This document shows, in pieces, positions 1 through 11,016 of a stretch of 64,000 bases of DNA. Position numbers and translations under genes: made by a program. This DNA is from Dictyophora rubrovolvata. Lineage: Eukaryota; Basidiomycota; Agaricomycetes; Phallales; Phallaceae. Location: assembly GCA_029959195.1 (NCBI GenBank), contig CP114121.1:2356001-2420000 (forward strand), read 5' to 3'. Each line of letters opens with the position of its first letter. Within the stretch, counting starts at the first letter, position 1. The notes beneath the pieces were generated by a model, which saw nothing but the letters and a program-made list of their open reading frames with translations, did not search any database and had not been told where the DNA came from.

Positions 1-30
1 CAGGAAGTGAAAGGACAATGTGTAAGCCAA

Positions 31-665
31 CTAACTTTTCTCGGCTCTTAACTGTGGATGCTCCGAGTGAGAGTCCTCTCGCGGCGTTCTGCTACTCGGC
101 AAGCTAGAACTTGGTGCTGGATTTTTGAACTGTCTTTGCTCAAAGAGAAACATTTGGAATTGATCATTAACGATACCCCGGACACCTTCTGAAAAAGCCT
201 AAAATCGAGTAAGTAAGCATAATTAACTCCAATTAGAGTACAGTATTTGCTCTTACGAGAGCCCGTCTCTGATGGTTTTCCGATTTAAACCTAAGTTTCC
301 TCGCTTTGAAAACAGTTTTCAAGTTGTAATCTTTCCCTTCCATCAGACTGAGGTCCATTCGAAGTCTATGAATGATTCCATCAGCAATTCTCGACTACAA
401 ATGGGAAAGAGTAGTACTCAGTCCGTTCACGATGTAGCCGACTGAGGACCTGAACGGTTCCATCTAACGAATCGTTCACTTCGTGTGCTTTTAATAATGC
501 GTCTTGGTCGCATTCGCTTAGAAGGTCCTGCGATTTGCCAAGGGCAGCACGAGCTAGATCCAACTGTGCCTTCGTTTTGAAACTTTCATGAGAGTACTTG
601 AAAAAATACAGTAATCCTTTCGAGCTGCGCTCAGATCCACTTTCGACGAATGTACCAGCAGCCAT
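31..665 (-). CDS. Small unknown protein, paralogue 1 (3 exons, 174 aa)
   Basis: Not recognised as a known family. The model is join(31..198, 257..365, 418..665) on the minus strand, with GT-AG introns of 58 and 52 nt; the phases close exactly on 175 codons including the stop. It aligns along its whole length, with the same intron positions, to the gene at 5198-5845. Shared stretches are HESFKTK followed by GKSQ in exon 1, and AFSEG at the start of exon 3. The shared exon structure is the main evidence that it is real. It is soluble in appearance, charged and helical, with no signal peptide or membrane segment. The start ATG is at the equivalent place in both paralogues. Function unknown. Confidence 0.6.
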
Positions 666-779
666 GTAGAGTAAGACGTTAGAAAAGAAATTAAGAGTGT
701 CTGCAGCGTGAGATGTAATTAGTTAGATAGAAAACAGGCGTCTCTTAAAAAATGTTTCCTGACGTGTCCCCTTAACTGG

Positions 780-1625
780 AAGCAGTTTGTCAATTATTGA
801 TTGTATAGCAGTAACAAAAGCTCGAGAGGTCGAGGAACTTCTCTGTTATTGTTGTATTGGCGATAAGGATCGTTATGGTAGCCACGACTACACCTTGTGA
901 AAGTTACGGAACGGGTGAATTTGAAACTGATTTCATGTTGGAACTTTGTTGCATCACGGATTGCAAGACCCAAAAGGAGTATACAAAGGGGCGGGATTCG
1001 CATGGATAGTCTCATTGGCTCCTAGACTTGGTCCGTGGACTAATGAAAAGAAGCGGTGCTTAAGGTTTGAGAAAATACCTGTCAATCGTTGTTAGTATAA
1101 CCACTTCTAGAGTCATTTTCATTTGACAAGAAATCGGAGCTAACCTTAGGTGTACATATACACTGCAGTTAGAAGATGGGCCGATCGTGGTTAATTTTCG
1201 AAGCTTGATGAATCTACCGACAGTCATTGGCTATCGATCAAACAATTGAGAACTTAATAAACATTTGTGGAAGAAATTCGGATTGGTGCATATCCATTAA
1301 TACACCTATAGTACCCACCATTAATATTGTAGTCCTGTCGTCGGGGAAAAGGTTTCTACATATATTGTACTTGAGGTGGCTATTTGTTCCGGGTCAAGAG
1401 GGCGGGATCCAAAATTTCGCAGGTGTTTAGGATCTTTAGAAGGTTTGAAGTGCTGGAGCTGAATTAACCATTGAACAATAGATCTATTCACGGAAACTTA
1501 CCACACGACACTCCGAGCTCGGAAGGCGTCTTCATAGGATAATTGGGGACTCGCACCACCTTCAAGGTCTGTGCCAAATCCTCTGTTCTCGGTTTTAGTG
1601 CAAGTATTCATGTTTTTTTTACCCA
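780..1625 (-). repeat. Shared upstream segment, copy 1
   Basis: This stretch lies upstream of the small gene at 31-665. It resembles 5950-6430 in its proximal part and 3415-3970 in its distal part, for example the segment ending near 1585 with 'caaggtctgtgcc' against 'caaggtctatgcc' near 3910. The open frames inside are not conserved between copies, so I read it as duplicated upstream DNA and not as a gene. Confidence 0.5.
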
Positions 1626-1961
1626 TTTACAGACTGTTCGCTGCTGTTCGTCGTGAGCTCGATCATAAACAGAGTACAATTTGCGGTGGCTGGATTCGGG
1701 CGCTTATTTCGAAGGCCTAGAAAACGAGTTCGTGTATATTGCGTGTATAATCAGTTTTTGTTCATTGCCATTTTACATTGGATTACATTCCATCCGTCCC
1801 TCTATATTGTAGAAGTTAGCCGGACATTTAGTCTTCAGCTGTAACCTAAACGCTACATAGATTTAGGTATAAGATACATCGTTATAATCGGGTATAGTTG
1901 CTTCAAGTTAAAATGATTTGAGCTCATGATCGCTGAGATATCTATATCATCTCCCGGAAGA

Positions 1962-3380
1962 CTATAGGAGAGCCGAGGGGGAGCTGTAACATAAATCTTG
2001 AAAACATAGTTCGGGATAAACAAATGGCAACGTACGCGAAGGAGGTAAAGGAGGTAAAGATCGAAGAATATAACTAGTCGTTCGGAACACATGGATGATT
2101 TCCTTGACTAAATAGGCCGGTGGAAACTTGATATCTGATCTGGGAACGATTCGAGATCGCAGACGAAACCAGCTCAGACGGGTTATGATATCGTTGAAAC
2201 GCTTTACGACTTCGTCGATGTTGGGTCGCTTTGCAGGATCCTGTTGGGTCATATCATTGGCTAATGATCGCATGAAACCGAAATTAACATTCGGCTACAG
2301 AGTATCAAATCGACGAATAAAGAAGAGGGGGGATAAGGCGCAGTCTTACTTCGACAAATTTAGTTTTGATCAAGTTTCCAAGATAATAAATGTCAGTTGG
2401 AAAGGTCTCGCACGGAACCCTTCTTTCGTCAACAAGGATCGCGTGTTCCGGTGCGGTCTTGTCACCACCTTTGACAGGATACTCAACATGGGAACCGTGC
2501 TCCTTGTACCAAGATGAGATACCGTAATCCATAAAATAATAACGAGGTGGCCTTTCTGTTCGCGAATAGTGACGCGGCCTTCTGCGACCACCCGGTTTCT
2601 TGTTAATTTCGAGAAAATGAAATCCTCCTGGATAGTTTGGTCGATTCCATCATAATGTTCTGACCACAGCAGTCTCTGAGAGAAAAATGAATATAAAAGA
2701 TGCAAAAAGAAGAGAATAGCACCACTTGTGAGCTATGTTTTGATCATGGAAGAATTTCAAACCCTGAAAATGTTTGTTTTAACATGACACGTGGCTCGGG
2801 ACACAGTACTTACAGCGAAAATCTGCCTGAAGAAATCGACCGCCTCTCCGATTGTTCTCATGGGAGGATCGTCAAACGGTCGAAGTAACGGCATGACTAT
2901 AATATCATGATCTTCATGATTAGGTACTTCAAGTATGTCGATGACGGGGACACAATGGTTGTCCGGCATAAATACCAGCTCTTTCTCGGAGAGATGCCTC
3001 AAAATTAATACCTCCGGAGGACCCTGATTTATCCAAACGGACTTCATTACGACCTGGGCGTTGTCAGAAATACGAACTGCATCGAGAAGATTGGCAGTCT
3101 AATAAAATGAGATGGAGTTTCAAAAATAACTCAGCAAGCTTTGAACATACCCGCATTCGCCTGTGGTCCTCGCAACCACGCAGATTTTTCTTCGTCCCGG
3201 ACCAGGAGGGTATCCAGTTTGGATCATACCGAGGCCGTAGCTTGTAGCCATGCGAGAGCAATCAAGGCTGGTACTCCCCGCCACTCCAGTACTGTTCTGA
3301 TGGAAATAGCTCCCCTGAGTAAGTTTTGTGTGTCTGAGCGTACCCTGCTGCCTCTTCACGTAGGTTTCGGATATAAATAT
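1962..3380 (-). pseudogene. Protein kinase-like gene, damaged (Agaricomycete HRDC-type group)
   Basis: Spliced minus-strand segments give a recognisable kinase fold. There is an N-terminal GYKLRPRYDPNWIPSW motif, a VVMKSV segment carrying the ATP-binding lysine, the catalytic loop HKDCCGQN (K in place of the usual R of HRD), MDYGIS in place of DFG, TAPE for the APE motif, and the C-lobe signature DPAKRPNIDEVV. Introns fit at about 3099-3150, 2742-2810 and 2295-2343. Two lesions are visible: an in-frame TGA near 3262 just before LLSHGYKL, and a one-base frame change near 2640 between QNIMM and YPGGFH. The first exon is missing. Similar Agaricomycete kinases form large fast-evolving families of unknown substrate. 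The call as kinase-derived is firm; whether any product is made is doubtful. Confidence 0.75.
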
Positions 3381-3414
3381 TGCTGGTACGTCAAGAACGA
3401 CATTTGAAGCATCT

Positions 3415-3970
3415 GTCAATCATTATAACAACTTCTAGTACATTTCCATTTCTTGTTGGAAGAGAAACCGGAAGCTAACCTTAAACTTGATCATGTGTAT
3501 TCTACAACTTATTAAAGAAGAATCGACGATCAATTTACGGAACTTGATAAACCCACGGGCAATCATTGGTTATCAATTATTACAATTGAGACATGTCGAG
3601 AGATTATACTTATATAGTACGATTGGAAGAAAATTCGGATTGGTGTATGGTTAAGTCCACTAATATTCAAGTTTCGGTTTTCGTGGGACGGGTTTCAATA
3701 TTGAAGGGTTCCTATACTGACTAAACGTCCCGAGTTGTTTCCAAGAGTGACTGTGCGATATCCAGAGCTCACGGATTCTTCGAATAGCTTTACTTATATA
3801 AATAAATTCCGAGGCAAAAATTCATCAAAAGCTTACGATAGATTTACAGAAATTTATTCCGGGAGATGCTCTGGTAGGATAACCACAGAGATGCACCACC
3901 TTTCAAGGTCTATGCCAAAACCTCTTTTCTCGATACACACTGATAATAGATCAAGTATTCATGATTTTCA
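3415..3970 (-). repeat. Shared upstream segment, copy 2
   Basis: This lies directly upstream of the kinase remnant and matches copy 1 (about 1090-1625) and copy 3 (about 6270-6430). A landmark is 'attcggattggtg', present near 1277 and near 3635. The three copies show that the block grew by tandem duplication. Confidence 0.5.
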
Positions 3971-4359
3971 TCTTGGATGATTACGATTGTGCCATAGTTG
4001 TGGGAGTCCGTGCAGATATTGAACAGACATGCATGGACGAAGTTCGAACGTCGACGTTGCGAAATATATTTTCAGACTCCGCTGGCTTGTAGTTGAGCGA
4101 CATCCTTCAAATATTTCACTACCATCGTCAGAAAGTATGTTGAATCCCATACTGGAAACAGAATCTTATAGTCTCAAGTAATGAATTTTGTGCTAAGTCT
4201 CGTGTATAACCTACCCTGAAACAAGCCCCTACTTTTCAGCCGGATTTGAACCAGGAACAGGCTAATAGTCCCGGTCAGTCCTTTAAGTCGATTTCGGAGA
4301 ATAAGAGTTAAATGGGGCGTTGGCGTTGAATTAGTTATCCTACGGCGATCGTCGGGCAA
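3968..4359 (-). other. Coding-like segment with a counterpart at 8172-8435
   Basis: A short frame at 3968-4150 encodes a peptide with SDDGSEIFEGC near its start. A frame at 8172-8366 encodes the related GDDKETFEEGC. The conserved pattern is DD-x3-x(T/I)FE-x-GC. DNA upstream of both (4200-4500 and 8430-8700) is also related, so both are parts of the duplicated unit. No family is recognised and exon limits cannot be fixed. Confidence 0.3.
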
Positions 4360-5197
4360 TGCTGGTGGTTACTGTCAAATCCCGAACAAAGACAAATCCC
4401 TTGACTGGAAGTTTTAGCTAAACCCGAACGCTAACTGTCTCCCACGTCTATACGTTTGCTCCCGGCCATGAATCATGATGCATGAAGGTTTGATTCATGC
4501 CATTTTTCTTTACCTCCCTAATCGCCTCATCCGTCCAATGATCGTCCAACAGGCTAAACGGGAACATGACACCAAAACGATGCCATTAAGCCGTCTGCGT
4601 CAGTGTTCCATGAAGACACCATCTCCGAGTCTTAGCTTGTCATAAGATCGTCGCTTTTTCCAGCTAGCATTGAGCTGACCGTCCAATAAAATCATAGAAA
4701 GATATAGTATATTGAAATTCTTCGACACAATAGAGATAATATAAATTATCCGATTCGCTCCCAAATGGCATAGAGACGAAGGGGTATTATTCCTGCTGTG
4801 ATCATCACTGCTACAAATACCCTTTGTTGTCTCAACTTGATTTCTAGTCCCTTCTTGGTTTTTCCTGGCTGTTGGTCTTATGACCTTCTGTGTACACCTA
4901 AAATATCGTAAATGTTGAGACCCAGTAAACCTAGTCAAATCATCTTACTGTCGAATTGTTAACCGTGACTTGACTAATGGAGGTATTCAAAATTCCTGGC
5001 CAGGACTGCACGACTGCCAGTGCAATTTTACGTGTAGCCTTCAACGAGAAGTTCAGCAAAAGTGATTTTTCTTTAAAACCAAGACGTCATACCTTCGATA
5101 TCGTTTGATCTTCATCAAAGTGAACTTTCTTCTCTTCTACTCAATGTGGAAATTAGATCTAGTCGACAAACAAGTGGAAGCGCGATGCGCAAGCTAA
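4360..5197. other. No gene identified
   Basis: This stretch sits between the two halves of the duplicated block. The first part (to about 4500) is related to 8520-8720. A palindrome-like 'atgaatcatgatgcatgaag' lies near 4467. The open frames are not conserved between the two halves. Confidence 0.4.
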
Positions 5198-5845
5198 CTA
5201 ACCCTTCTGGACGGATAACTGGGCGTGTCCTGAGTCCTTTCGTAACAGTTCTTTGGCCGATGAGATGGAGGGTCGTGGATCATTGAACTGCCCTTTTTCA
5301 GAGAGAAACCGTAGGAGTTTATCATCAACTCCTTGAACCATATCCTGAATACCCTCTGGAAAGGCCTAAAATCGTGTAAGAGGTTGAGAATTGATCTGGT
5401 TACAGTACAGAGCCTGCTCTTACGAGAGTCTGTCTTGGAAGATTTTCCGATTCGGGCTTAAGTTCCTTCACCTCATAAGCAGTTTTGAGGCAGTGCCTCT
5501 TATCTCCTAGCAGGAAACTAAGGTCTCCTTGAAGTCTGTTGAGGAAATCTATCAGTAGCTATTTAATTATGAGGGGGGAAAGTGGCACGAGGTCTGCCTT
5601 TGCCATTGTTTCAGAACTTCTGGTTGAGGATCTCCATCAATCGGACGTTTCGCTTCAAGTGCTTTCAGCGATGCGTCTCCGTTGTACCAATCTAGAAAGC
5701 TTCGCGATTTTCCAATGGTTGCAGTGGTTAGATTCAAAAATGGTTTCGTTTTGAAACTTTCCAAAATGTGCTTAGGGAGGGAGAGAGACGCCGGTCCTTC
5801 TGAGGTAATTTCAACTCCATCCTTAACGGGTTCCCCAGTAGCCAT
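5198..5845 (-). CDS. Small unknown protein, paralogue 2 (3 exons, 178 aa)
   Basis: The model is join(5198..5365, 5424..5535, 5589..5845) on the minus strand, with GT-AG introns of 58 and 53 nt; lengths sum to 179 codons including the stop. Exon order and intron phases are identical to those of 31-665, and exon 3 is the same length (168 nt). Conserved positions include ESFKTK, GKS, DASLKALE (DALLKAHE in the paralogue) and AFPEG. The two proteins have diverged strongly while both frames stayed open, which suggests selection on the protein. No domain is recognised; no signal peptide or membrane segment. Function unknown. Confidence 0.6.
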
Positions 5846-5949
5846 GTAGATTGGAAGGGTGAAAGTGTGAGGAATGTGGATGTGCTTAGCTTGATATATA
5901 TAAAACTTCAGACAGACAGGTCTCTAAAAGAGTGTTCTTACAGAATGTG

Positions 5950-6430
5950 TGTCCAAAATGGGAGTAGATTGTCAATTGTTAATCGCATAGCCATGAATTG
6001 TGAATTGTGAAAACTTGCTTGTTTCAAAAGTCGAAGAATCTAAAAAGAGACTCCTGTTATTGTCTACGGACGATATAGTAACTACGACTACAAAGTGGAG
6101 AATAAGAGTTACGTTGTTGGTAAGTTTAAATCCTGTCTCATAGAGTGATGGCGTAAATTGCATCACGGATTTATAGACTAAGAACATACAAAGGGACGGA
6201 ATCCCCAGCAGTCTCATCAGGTCCAATGAGAACAAGCGTCACTTAAGGTTGTTAAAAACACCTGTCAGTCACTGTAGCGTAACAATTCAATGGTTTTCAG
6301 AGTATCGACAGTTGGATTAACCCACCTTAACTTATGCGTAGCCCATTTGAAGAGAAACCCACGATCAATTCCCGAAACTGCCAGTGGACCAGCGATCATT
6401 GGTTATCAATGATAATATTTCAAACGTGTG
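5950..6430 (-). repeat. Shared upstream segment, copy 3
   Basis: This lies upstream of the paralogue at 5198-5845 and is related to 780-1300 and to 3415-3590. A common landmark is 'gcatcacggatt' near 951 and near 6160, and 'atcattggttatcaat' near 3561 and near 6395. Confidence 0.5.
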
Positions 6431-6496
6431 TCGCAAAATCCGAGAGTGCCAGATCAGGCAAGGGTCCAATCTGACCGAGCCTGAGGGTCTTGATGG

Positions 6497-6655
6497 CGAC
6501 TGACCGACTGGAGTGAAAACCTGCTGGCCACTGATGGACCCCGGTCAAACCTTGCCGACGACTGATGGACTGAGTGAAGTCCAGCTGGTGACTGACGGAC
6601 TCCGGTCAAACCTTGCCGGCAACTGACGGACTGAGTGAATTCCTGCGGGCGACGG
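6497..6655. repeat. Minisatellite, about 61-bp unit, roughly 2.5 copies
   Basis: Units begin with actgatggactgagtgaa or a close variant and contain 'ccggtcaaaccttgccg' at about 6542 and about 6604. The copies differ by scattered substitutions, so the array is not recent. Confidence 0.6.
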
Positions 6656-7848
6656 AAAGAATCTTTTTAAAGCTGAGGGACGCTGTTGGGGGCTAGGACC
6701 ATCATTTAAGAATTTAGGAAACTGTTTATTAATTTGACTGAATATACATGTTGTAGCATTATATATCTGTTTGGTACAGCCATTGTTTGAGAATAAATCA
6801 CAAAAGGCATCCGAGTCGACCATGTCATTGATGATCAATGCGGCATAGTGGGCAGCACCGGCGATGTCAATGCGCGGTTCAAACTGGAACAGAGGCCTTT
6901 CAAGGTGGCGCTGTCCCGAACATTGTTTCTTTCTGTGAGTATATATGTAAACCAAGAAGAAGAAATGGGGGCAAGAGGAGCACACTCTCATTGTTCTGAT
7001 GAGATTTGCAGAGAGTCAATCAAAGGAAGCTCGAGCGGCAGTATTTGCACAAAATCCATATTGAATTTGGAATGTTTTTCTGAGATGCCAAAGGCACGCT
7101 GGTATACTTTTTTCGTCGATTTGTTGAACAGCGAACTCTTTGTCTGAATAGAATGGAAAAATTACAAGTGGCTGAGGCCGTATACAGGCAACGGCAAACA
7201 GTGCCCATGTGCTGATAAATGACTTCGGTTGTCGATGCAATCAATACAGGGTTGGTTCCGTAGTGACAAATTATATAATCCCGACCAAACTTCATATAAG
7301 ACTTTCGGGGACGTACGACCATCGCCACCTTCCTTTACCCCCTTCCATCACATGAAGCACCTGTCACCAACTAGTCAATATCCAAGCTTCGGGTCGAGTA
7401 TGTCACATCTGGCGCTCTAGTAACTTTGACTGTCGCTCTAACCACTCTTACAGAATAATTAATTCCTGTTGCGCAGCGTAGTTGGGTTATATGTGAGTAT
7501 TACTTGACAATGCTCATGAACTTGACTAATTCCAACATTAACACTTAGTTCCGACATGAAAAATGAAGTATATTGAGTTGAGGATGTAGTCAAAAATTAG
7601 TAGTGTATTTAAAATAGTCTACTTCACGCGCTCTGTACATAGTTGAAGATTACGTAATTAACTAGTAATAATAAAAGTTTATCTTAACGTGAATTTACTT
7701 GTTTGCACCATCTGAGCTGATACATTGCAAGTAATCCAGATCTGTCCCTACGAATCCTGATACTTGCAGCCCCATCCTGATCAGCCTGGCCTCGTCCTGA
7801 CCAGTCTGGCCTCCTTCCGGATCTAAGTCTTCGGCCTGATCAGCCCAA
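6656..7848. other. No gene assigned; possible insertion in the duplicated block
   Basis: This stretch occupies the place where the second block would carry a kinase gene, but no kinase motif is visible on either strand. A minus-strand frame at 6545-6991 and two overlapping frames at 7016-7328 have no recognised domain and run into the minisatellite. The motif 'ctgaccgagcctga' occurs both at about 6471 and at about 7885, on either side, which hints at one repetitive insertion. Confidence 0.35.
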
Positions 7849-7898
7849 TCAGGCTCGGTCAGGAAAACCCCCGAATACCCCTTCCTGACCGAGCCTGA
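7849..7898. repeat. Perfect 17-bp inverted repeat with 16-nt loop
   Basis: Arms at 7849-7865 and 7882-7898 are exact reverse complements (tcaggctcggtcaggaa). Short CCTGATCAG palindromes flank it. The surrounding 7690-7945 is rich in cctgatcag and cctgaccag variants. It is a repeat-derived hairpin; function unknown. Confidence 0.7.
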
Positions 7899-8171
7899 AG
7901 GCCTGATCAGACGCGGATCCGGCACTGTTGGATTTTGCGACATGTTAAGAGCTCATAACATTCGATGAAAGAAATTTTAATTAGCGCATTGGTACATTCA
8001 GTAATATTGAAGCTCTGGTCATCATGCTGCGAAGGGGTTTCTATACGAATTCAACGTTTCGAAATGGCCAGTCCAGGGCAACTTGCAAGAACGCGAAATC
8101 CAAGCTGGCAGAGTTTGTAATCTTTAATCCAAAGTGCTTAACTATCAAATAATCATGAACTTACAAGACAC

Positions 8172-8435
8172 CTATTGATGAGAAATACCACGATATTTTG
8201 GGAGACACGCGCACATATCTTGGTGGAAATTAGAATATCTGCCGAAGAAGCTGTGAAATATCGAATGGACAACAATGGACAATTCGTCCACTTTTGCAAG
8301 CCTCATAGAGTGACATCCTTCCTCAAACGTTTCTTTATCATCGCCAAATGTTATGCCAAACTTCACATCATCTTTTTTAGAAGACTTTTCATCTTCAAAA
8401 TGAGAAACTTTATAAGACTCCCTAGCGTCTGGTGT
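8172..8435 (-). other. Coding-like segment, counterpart of 3968-4359
   Basis: After a plausible intron acceptor near 8402 the frame reads DEKSSKKDDVKFGITFGDD, then KETFEEGC and on to a stop at 8172. It parallels the segment at 3968-4150. No family is recognised. Confidence 0.3.
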
Positions 8436-8968
8436 AATACTTACACCGACAAGTCCTTATTTTTCAGCCGGGTTTGGCTTAATGGTCAGTCCCTTCGCCC
8501 GACTATTATCTAGATAGTTAAATAAATATAGGGCATAAGTGTTCAAGTTAGGTTGGCCGTTCTACGGCGGTCTGGCGCTTTGTTAGCTCATATTGCTCGT
8601 CGAAGAATACCGGTTACTCTCGAATTCCAAACAAAGATCAATCCCTCGACAAGGGATAACTGCTTTGCGAGTGATGTTTATTCGCCATGACCCTTTGGAT
8701 GCTGTGAGAGTGCCCCGATGGAGAAATAACGTCAAAAGGTTGTAGTAATATTACGAACTCATTGCTGTATGTTTTCTTGTAATCAATTAATAATTTGGCT
8801 AATATCCTTGGCACTATTTCCAATTTGAACTTGCCTCATAAGCTCGAGATTCGAAAATCGATACAACTTACTTTTAAAAAATGAGCAAGGAATTCATAGC
8901 CACTCAAATTGTTAGAATCCGGCGCACTAAGCGCCAGTATCACGCCCTATACGCGTAGTACAAGCGCG

Positions 8969-9014
8969 TCACCTCTCCCCTAGTCGTCGTTACCGACCAC
9001 TAGGGAAGAGGTGA
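8969..9014. repeat. 46-nt near-perfect hairpin
   Basis: The arms pair tcacctct with agaggtga, ccctagt with actaggg and gtcg with cgac, separated by single mismatches and closed by a ttac loop. A second copy of the loop and right arm lies at 9085-9113, between two copies of 'agactaattaacttaca' (about 9059 and 9112). Confidence 0.7.
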
Positions 9015-9380
9015 GTAAACCACATCGATACAATAACATAGCGTACTTACACACCTGTAGACTAATTAACTTACAGGTAATACAAGTCGTCGTTACCGAC
9101 CACTAGGGAAGAGACTAATTAACTTACACAAATTATAGTCCGGATGGTTGTTTTCGTTTTCTTTAGCATTGAAGGGTAACGACTGATGACCATGAGCTCA
9201 AATGTGGGAACTCCCAACCCTATTATTGATCATGACGTCCTCCATCCTTCGCCTCTAACCAATGCCAATTCAGAAGCATACGATTACCAATCACAACCGA
9301 CTCTAGAGGTTGTCGTAAGTGTTCTATAATGGTTTACATGACCAAGACTCGATAGGAATTCATTATGACGTTATCTCGAA
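9015..9380. other. Repeat tail and AKR upstream region
   Basis: 9015-9130 holds the repeated half-hairpin and the direct repeat described above. From 9130 to the AKR promoter nothing is recognised. Confidence 0.4.
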
Positions 9381-9413
9381 CCAATAGGGAGGGAATTCCC
9401 CATGCAATATATA
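9381..9413 (+). promoter_or_regulatory. CCAAT box and TATA-like element of the AKR gene
   Basis: CCAAT occurs at 9381-9385 and TATATA at 9408-9413, about 89 nt before the start codon at 9502. The spacing is plausible for a fungal core promoter; no direct evidence of the transcription start. Confidence 0.4.
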
Positions 9414-9501
9414 CGTCTTCTTGATAATGCTAATTCGTTCATCCTTAGGGTATATAATAACTATTAACTCGTTCTCCCCATCTTGATCTGATTTAAACAT
9501 C

Positions 9502-10737
9502 ATGAGTGCTCCGGGCCAGTTATCCCTCGACTCGACGATTGCATTGGCTGGTGGTATGTTCTGTTTCGTATGTTTGCGTTTTGAAACCTGATTTCATCTT
9601 TTACATACATAGGTCTTACCATTCCCAGGCTTGGTTTAGGTGTTTACCAGAATGATGATTGTAAGCCGGCCTGTCTCGCTGCTCTCAAGAATGGCTATCT
9701 GTGCGTCTTTTTTCAGAATGTTCTGAGTTTTTTTCCGCTAAGATGTTTTTAGCCACATCGACTCGGCCAAAATGTATCGAAACGAAAAGGTAGTCGGTGA
9801 AGCCGTAAGAGAAAGTGGTGTCAAAAGAGAGGATATTTTCATCAGTCCGTTATTTTGCAACCGAGAACTTTCTCTTTCTTTCAAGATCGTTTTTTAACGA
9901 GTTTTACAGCATCTAAGATTGCAACGATGCATGGTCACAGTTATCAGAATAGTCTTGCTACCGTCGATCAGTCACTTCAAAATTTTGGATTTGGTGAGCT
10001 TTGTAATGTATTATCGATTTTAGAGGTTAAAACATGCATACTCGCCAGATTATATCGACATGTACCTCATTCACGATCCCCGCTCCGGGAAAGAGAGCCG
10101 GTTAGAAGCATACCGTGGCTTGCTAGAGGCTAAAAAGCAGGGCAAAGTCCGGATCGTCGGTGTATCCAACTTGTAAGTTCTCACCATTCAAAGATATATG
10201 TTGAAACCATGTCTTCGTTAACAACGATGAACAGTTCAGTCAAACACTTGGAAGAAATCAAAGCCGCGGGGTTGAAGCAGCCGGAAGTAAACCAGATCGA
10301 ATTACATCCGTATTGTCAGCAGAAACCTATTGTGGAGTATTGCCAGAAGCATGGCATCGTGATAGAGGCATACTGCCCTCTTGTTAGGGGGAAATTTGAT
10401 GACCCGATACTTCAGAATATTGCACGAAAGGTTAGCAGTTTATGACTTGACCACATGCATTTTTTGACTTGATGTGGTAAATAGCACTCGAAGGACGTGG
10501 CGCACGTCCTTATTCGTTGGTCATTGCAGAAAGAGTAAGTCGTATAGTTTATCTAGGAATCATTTCATTTTATTGTCCTATAGCTACGTCCCGCTACCTA
10601 AATCCTCCCAACCTGCTCGCGTCGAATCAAATGCAAACGTTTACGATTTTGTATTGAGTGAAGAAATGAAGGCCATAGATTCCTTAGACCTTGGAGATAA
10701 AGGAGCAATAAGCTGGAATCCCGTCAATGTCTCATAG
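9502..10737 (+). CDS. Aldo/keto reductase (279 aa, multi-exon)
   Basis: An NADPH-dependent carbonyl reductase of the AKR superfamily, probably cytosolic. Splicing of eight exons with short GT-AG introns gives 279 residues, a little short of the usual 290-330. The catalytic tetrad is present: Asp50 and Tyr55 in HIDSAKMYRNE, Lys80 in ITSKI, His114 in YLIHDP. VGVSNF (about 142-147), NQIELHPY and a late PLPKS cofactor-binding motif also match the family. There is no signal peptide. No cluster partner points to the substrate, so it is named to superfamily only. The reading frame is intact across every junction. It converges with the damaged DUF6533 gene 280 bp downstream. Confidence 0.92.
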
Positions 10738-11016
10738 ACGATTGTTATGTTGTTGCAGCGGATATATTTAGTATTAGAATTTTGCGAGAATATATACATG
10801 AGCCGGAATTCAAGAATTCCGAAGTTGGTTTAGACCAGAATTATATCGTATACGTCGGCGGATAAAAGAAGCTCTCTATGGTATGGGTTCCAAGCTGAGC
10901 CTAGTAATGAGTGGAACCGTTACGTATAAGCATTGACGGCGTAAACTACTAGTTTCGGTTGGATGAATTTGTCTCGCAAGTTGAGTGATAGCACTCCATT
11001 TTTTTCTGCTCATTTC

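Noticed and set aside
8908-9130. LTR beginning tgttagaatcc
   Set aside because: A TG start is present but no consistent end or target duplication could be found; the hairpin repeat explains the visible structure.
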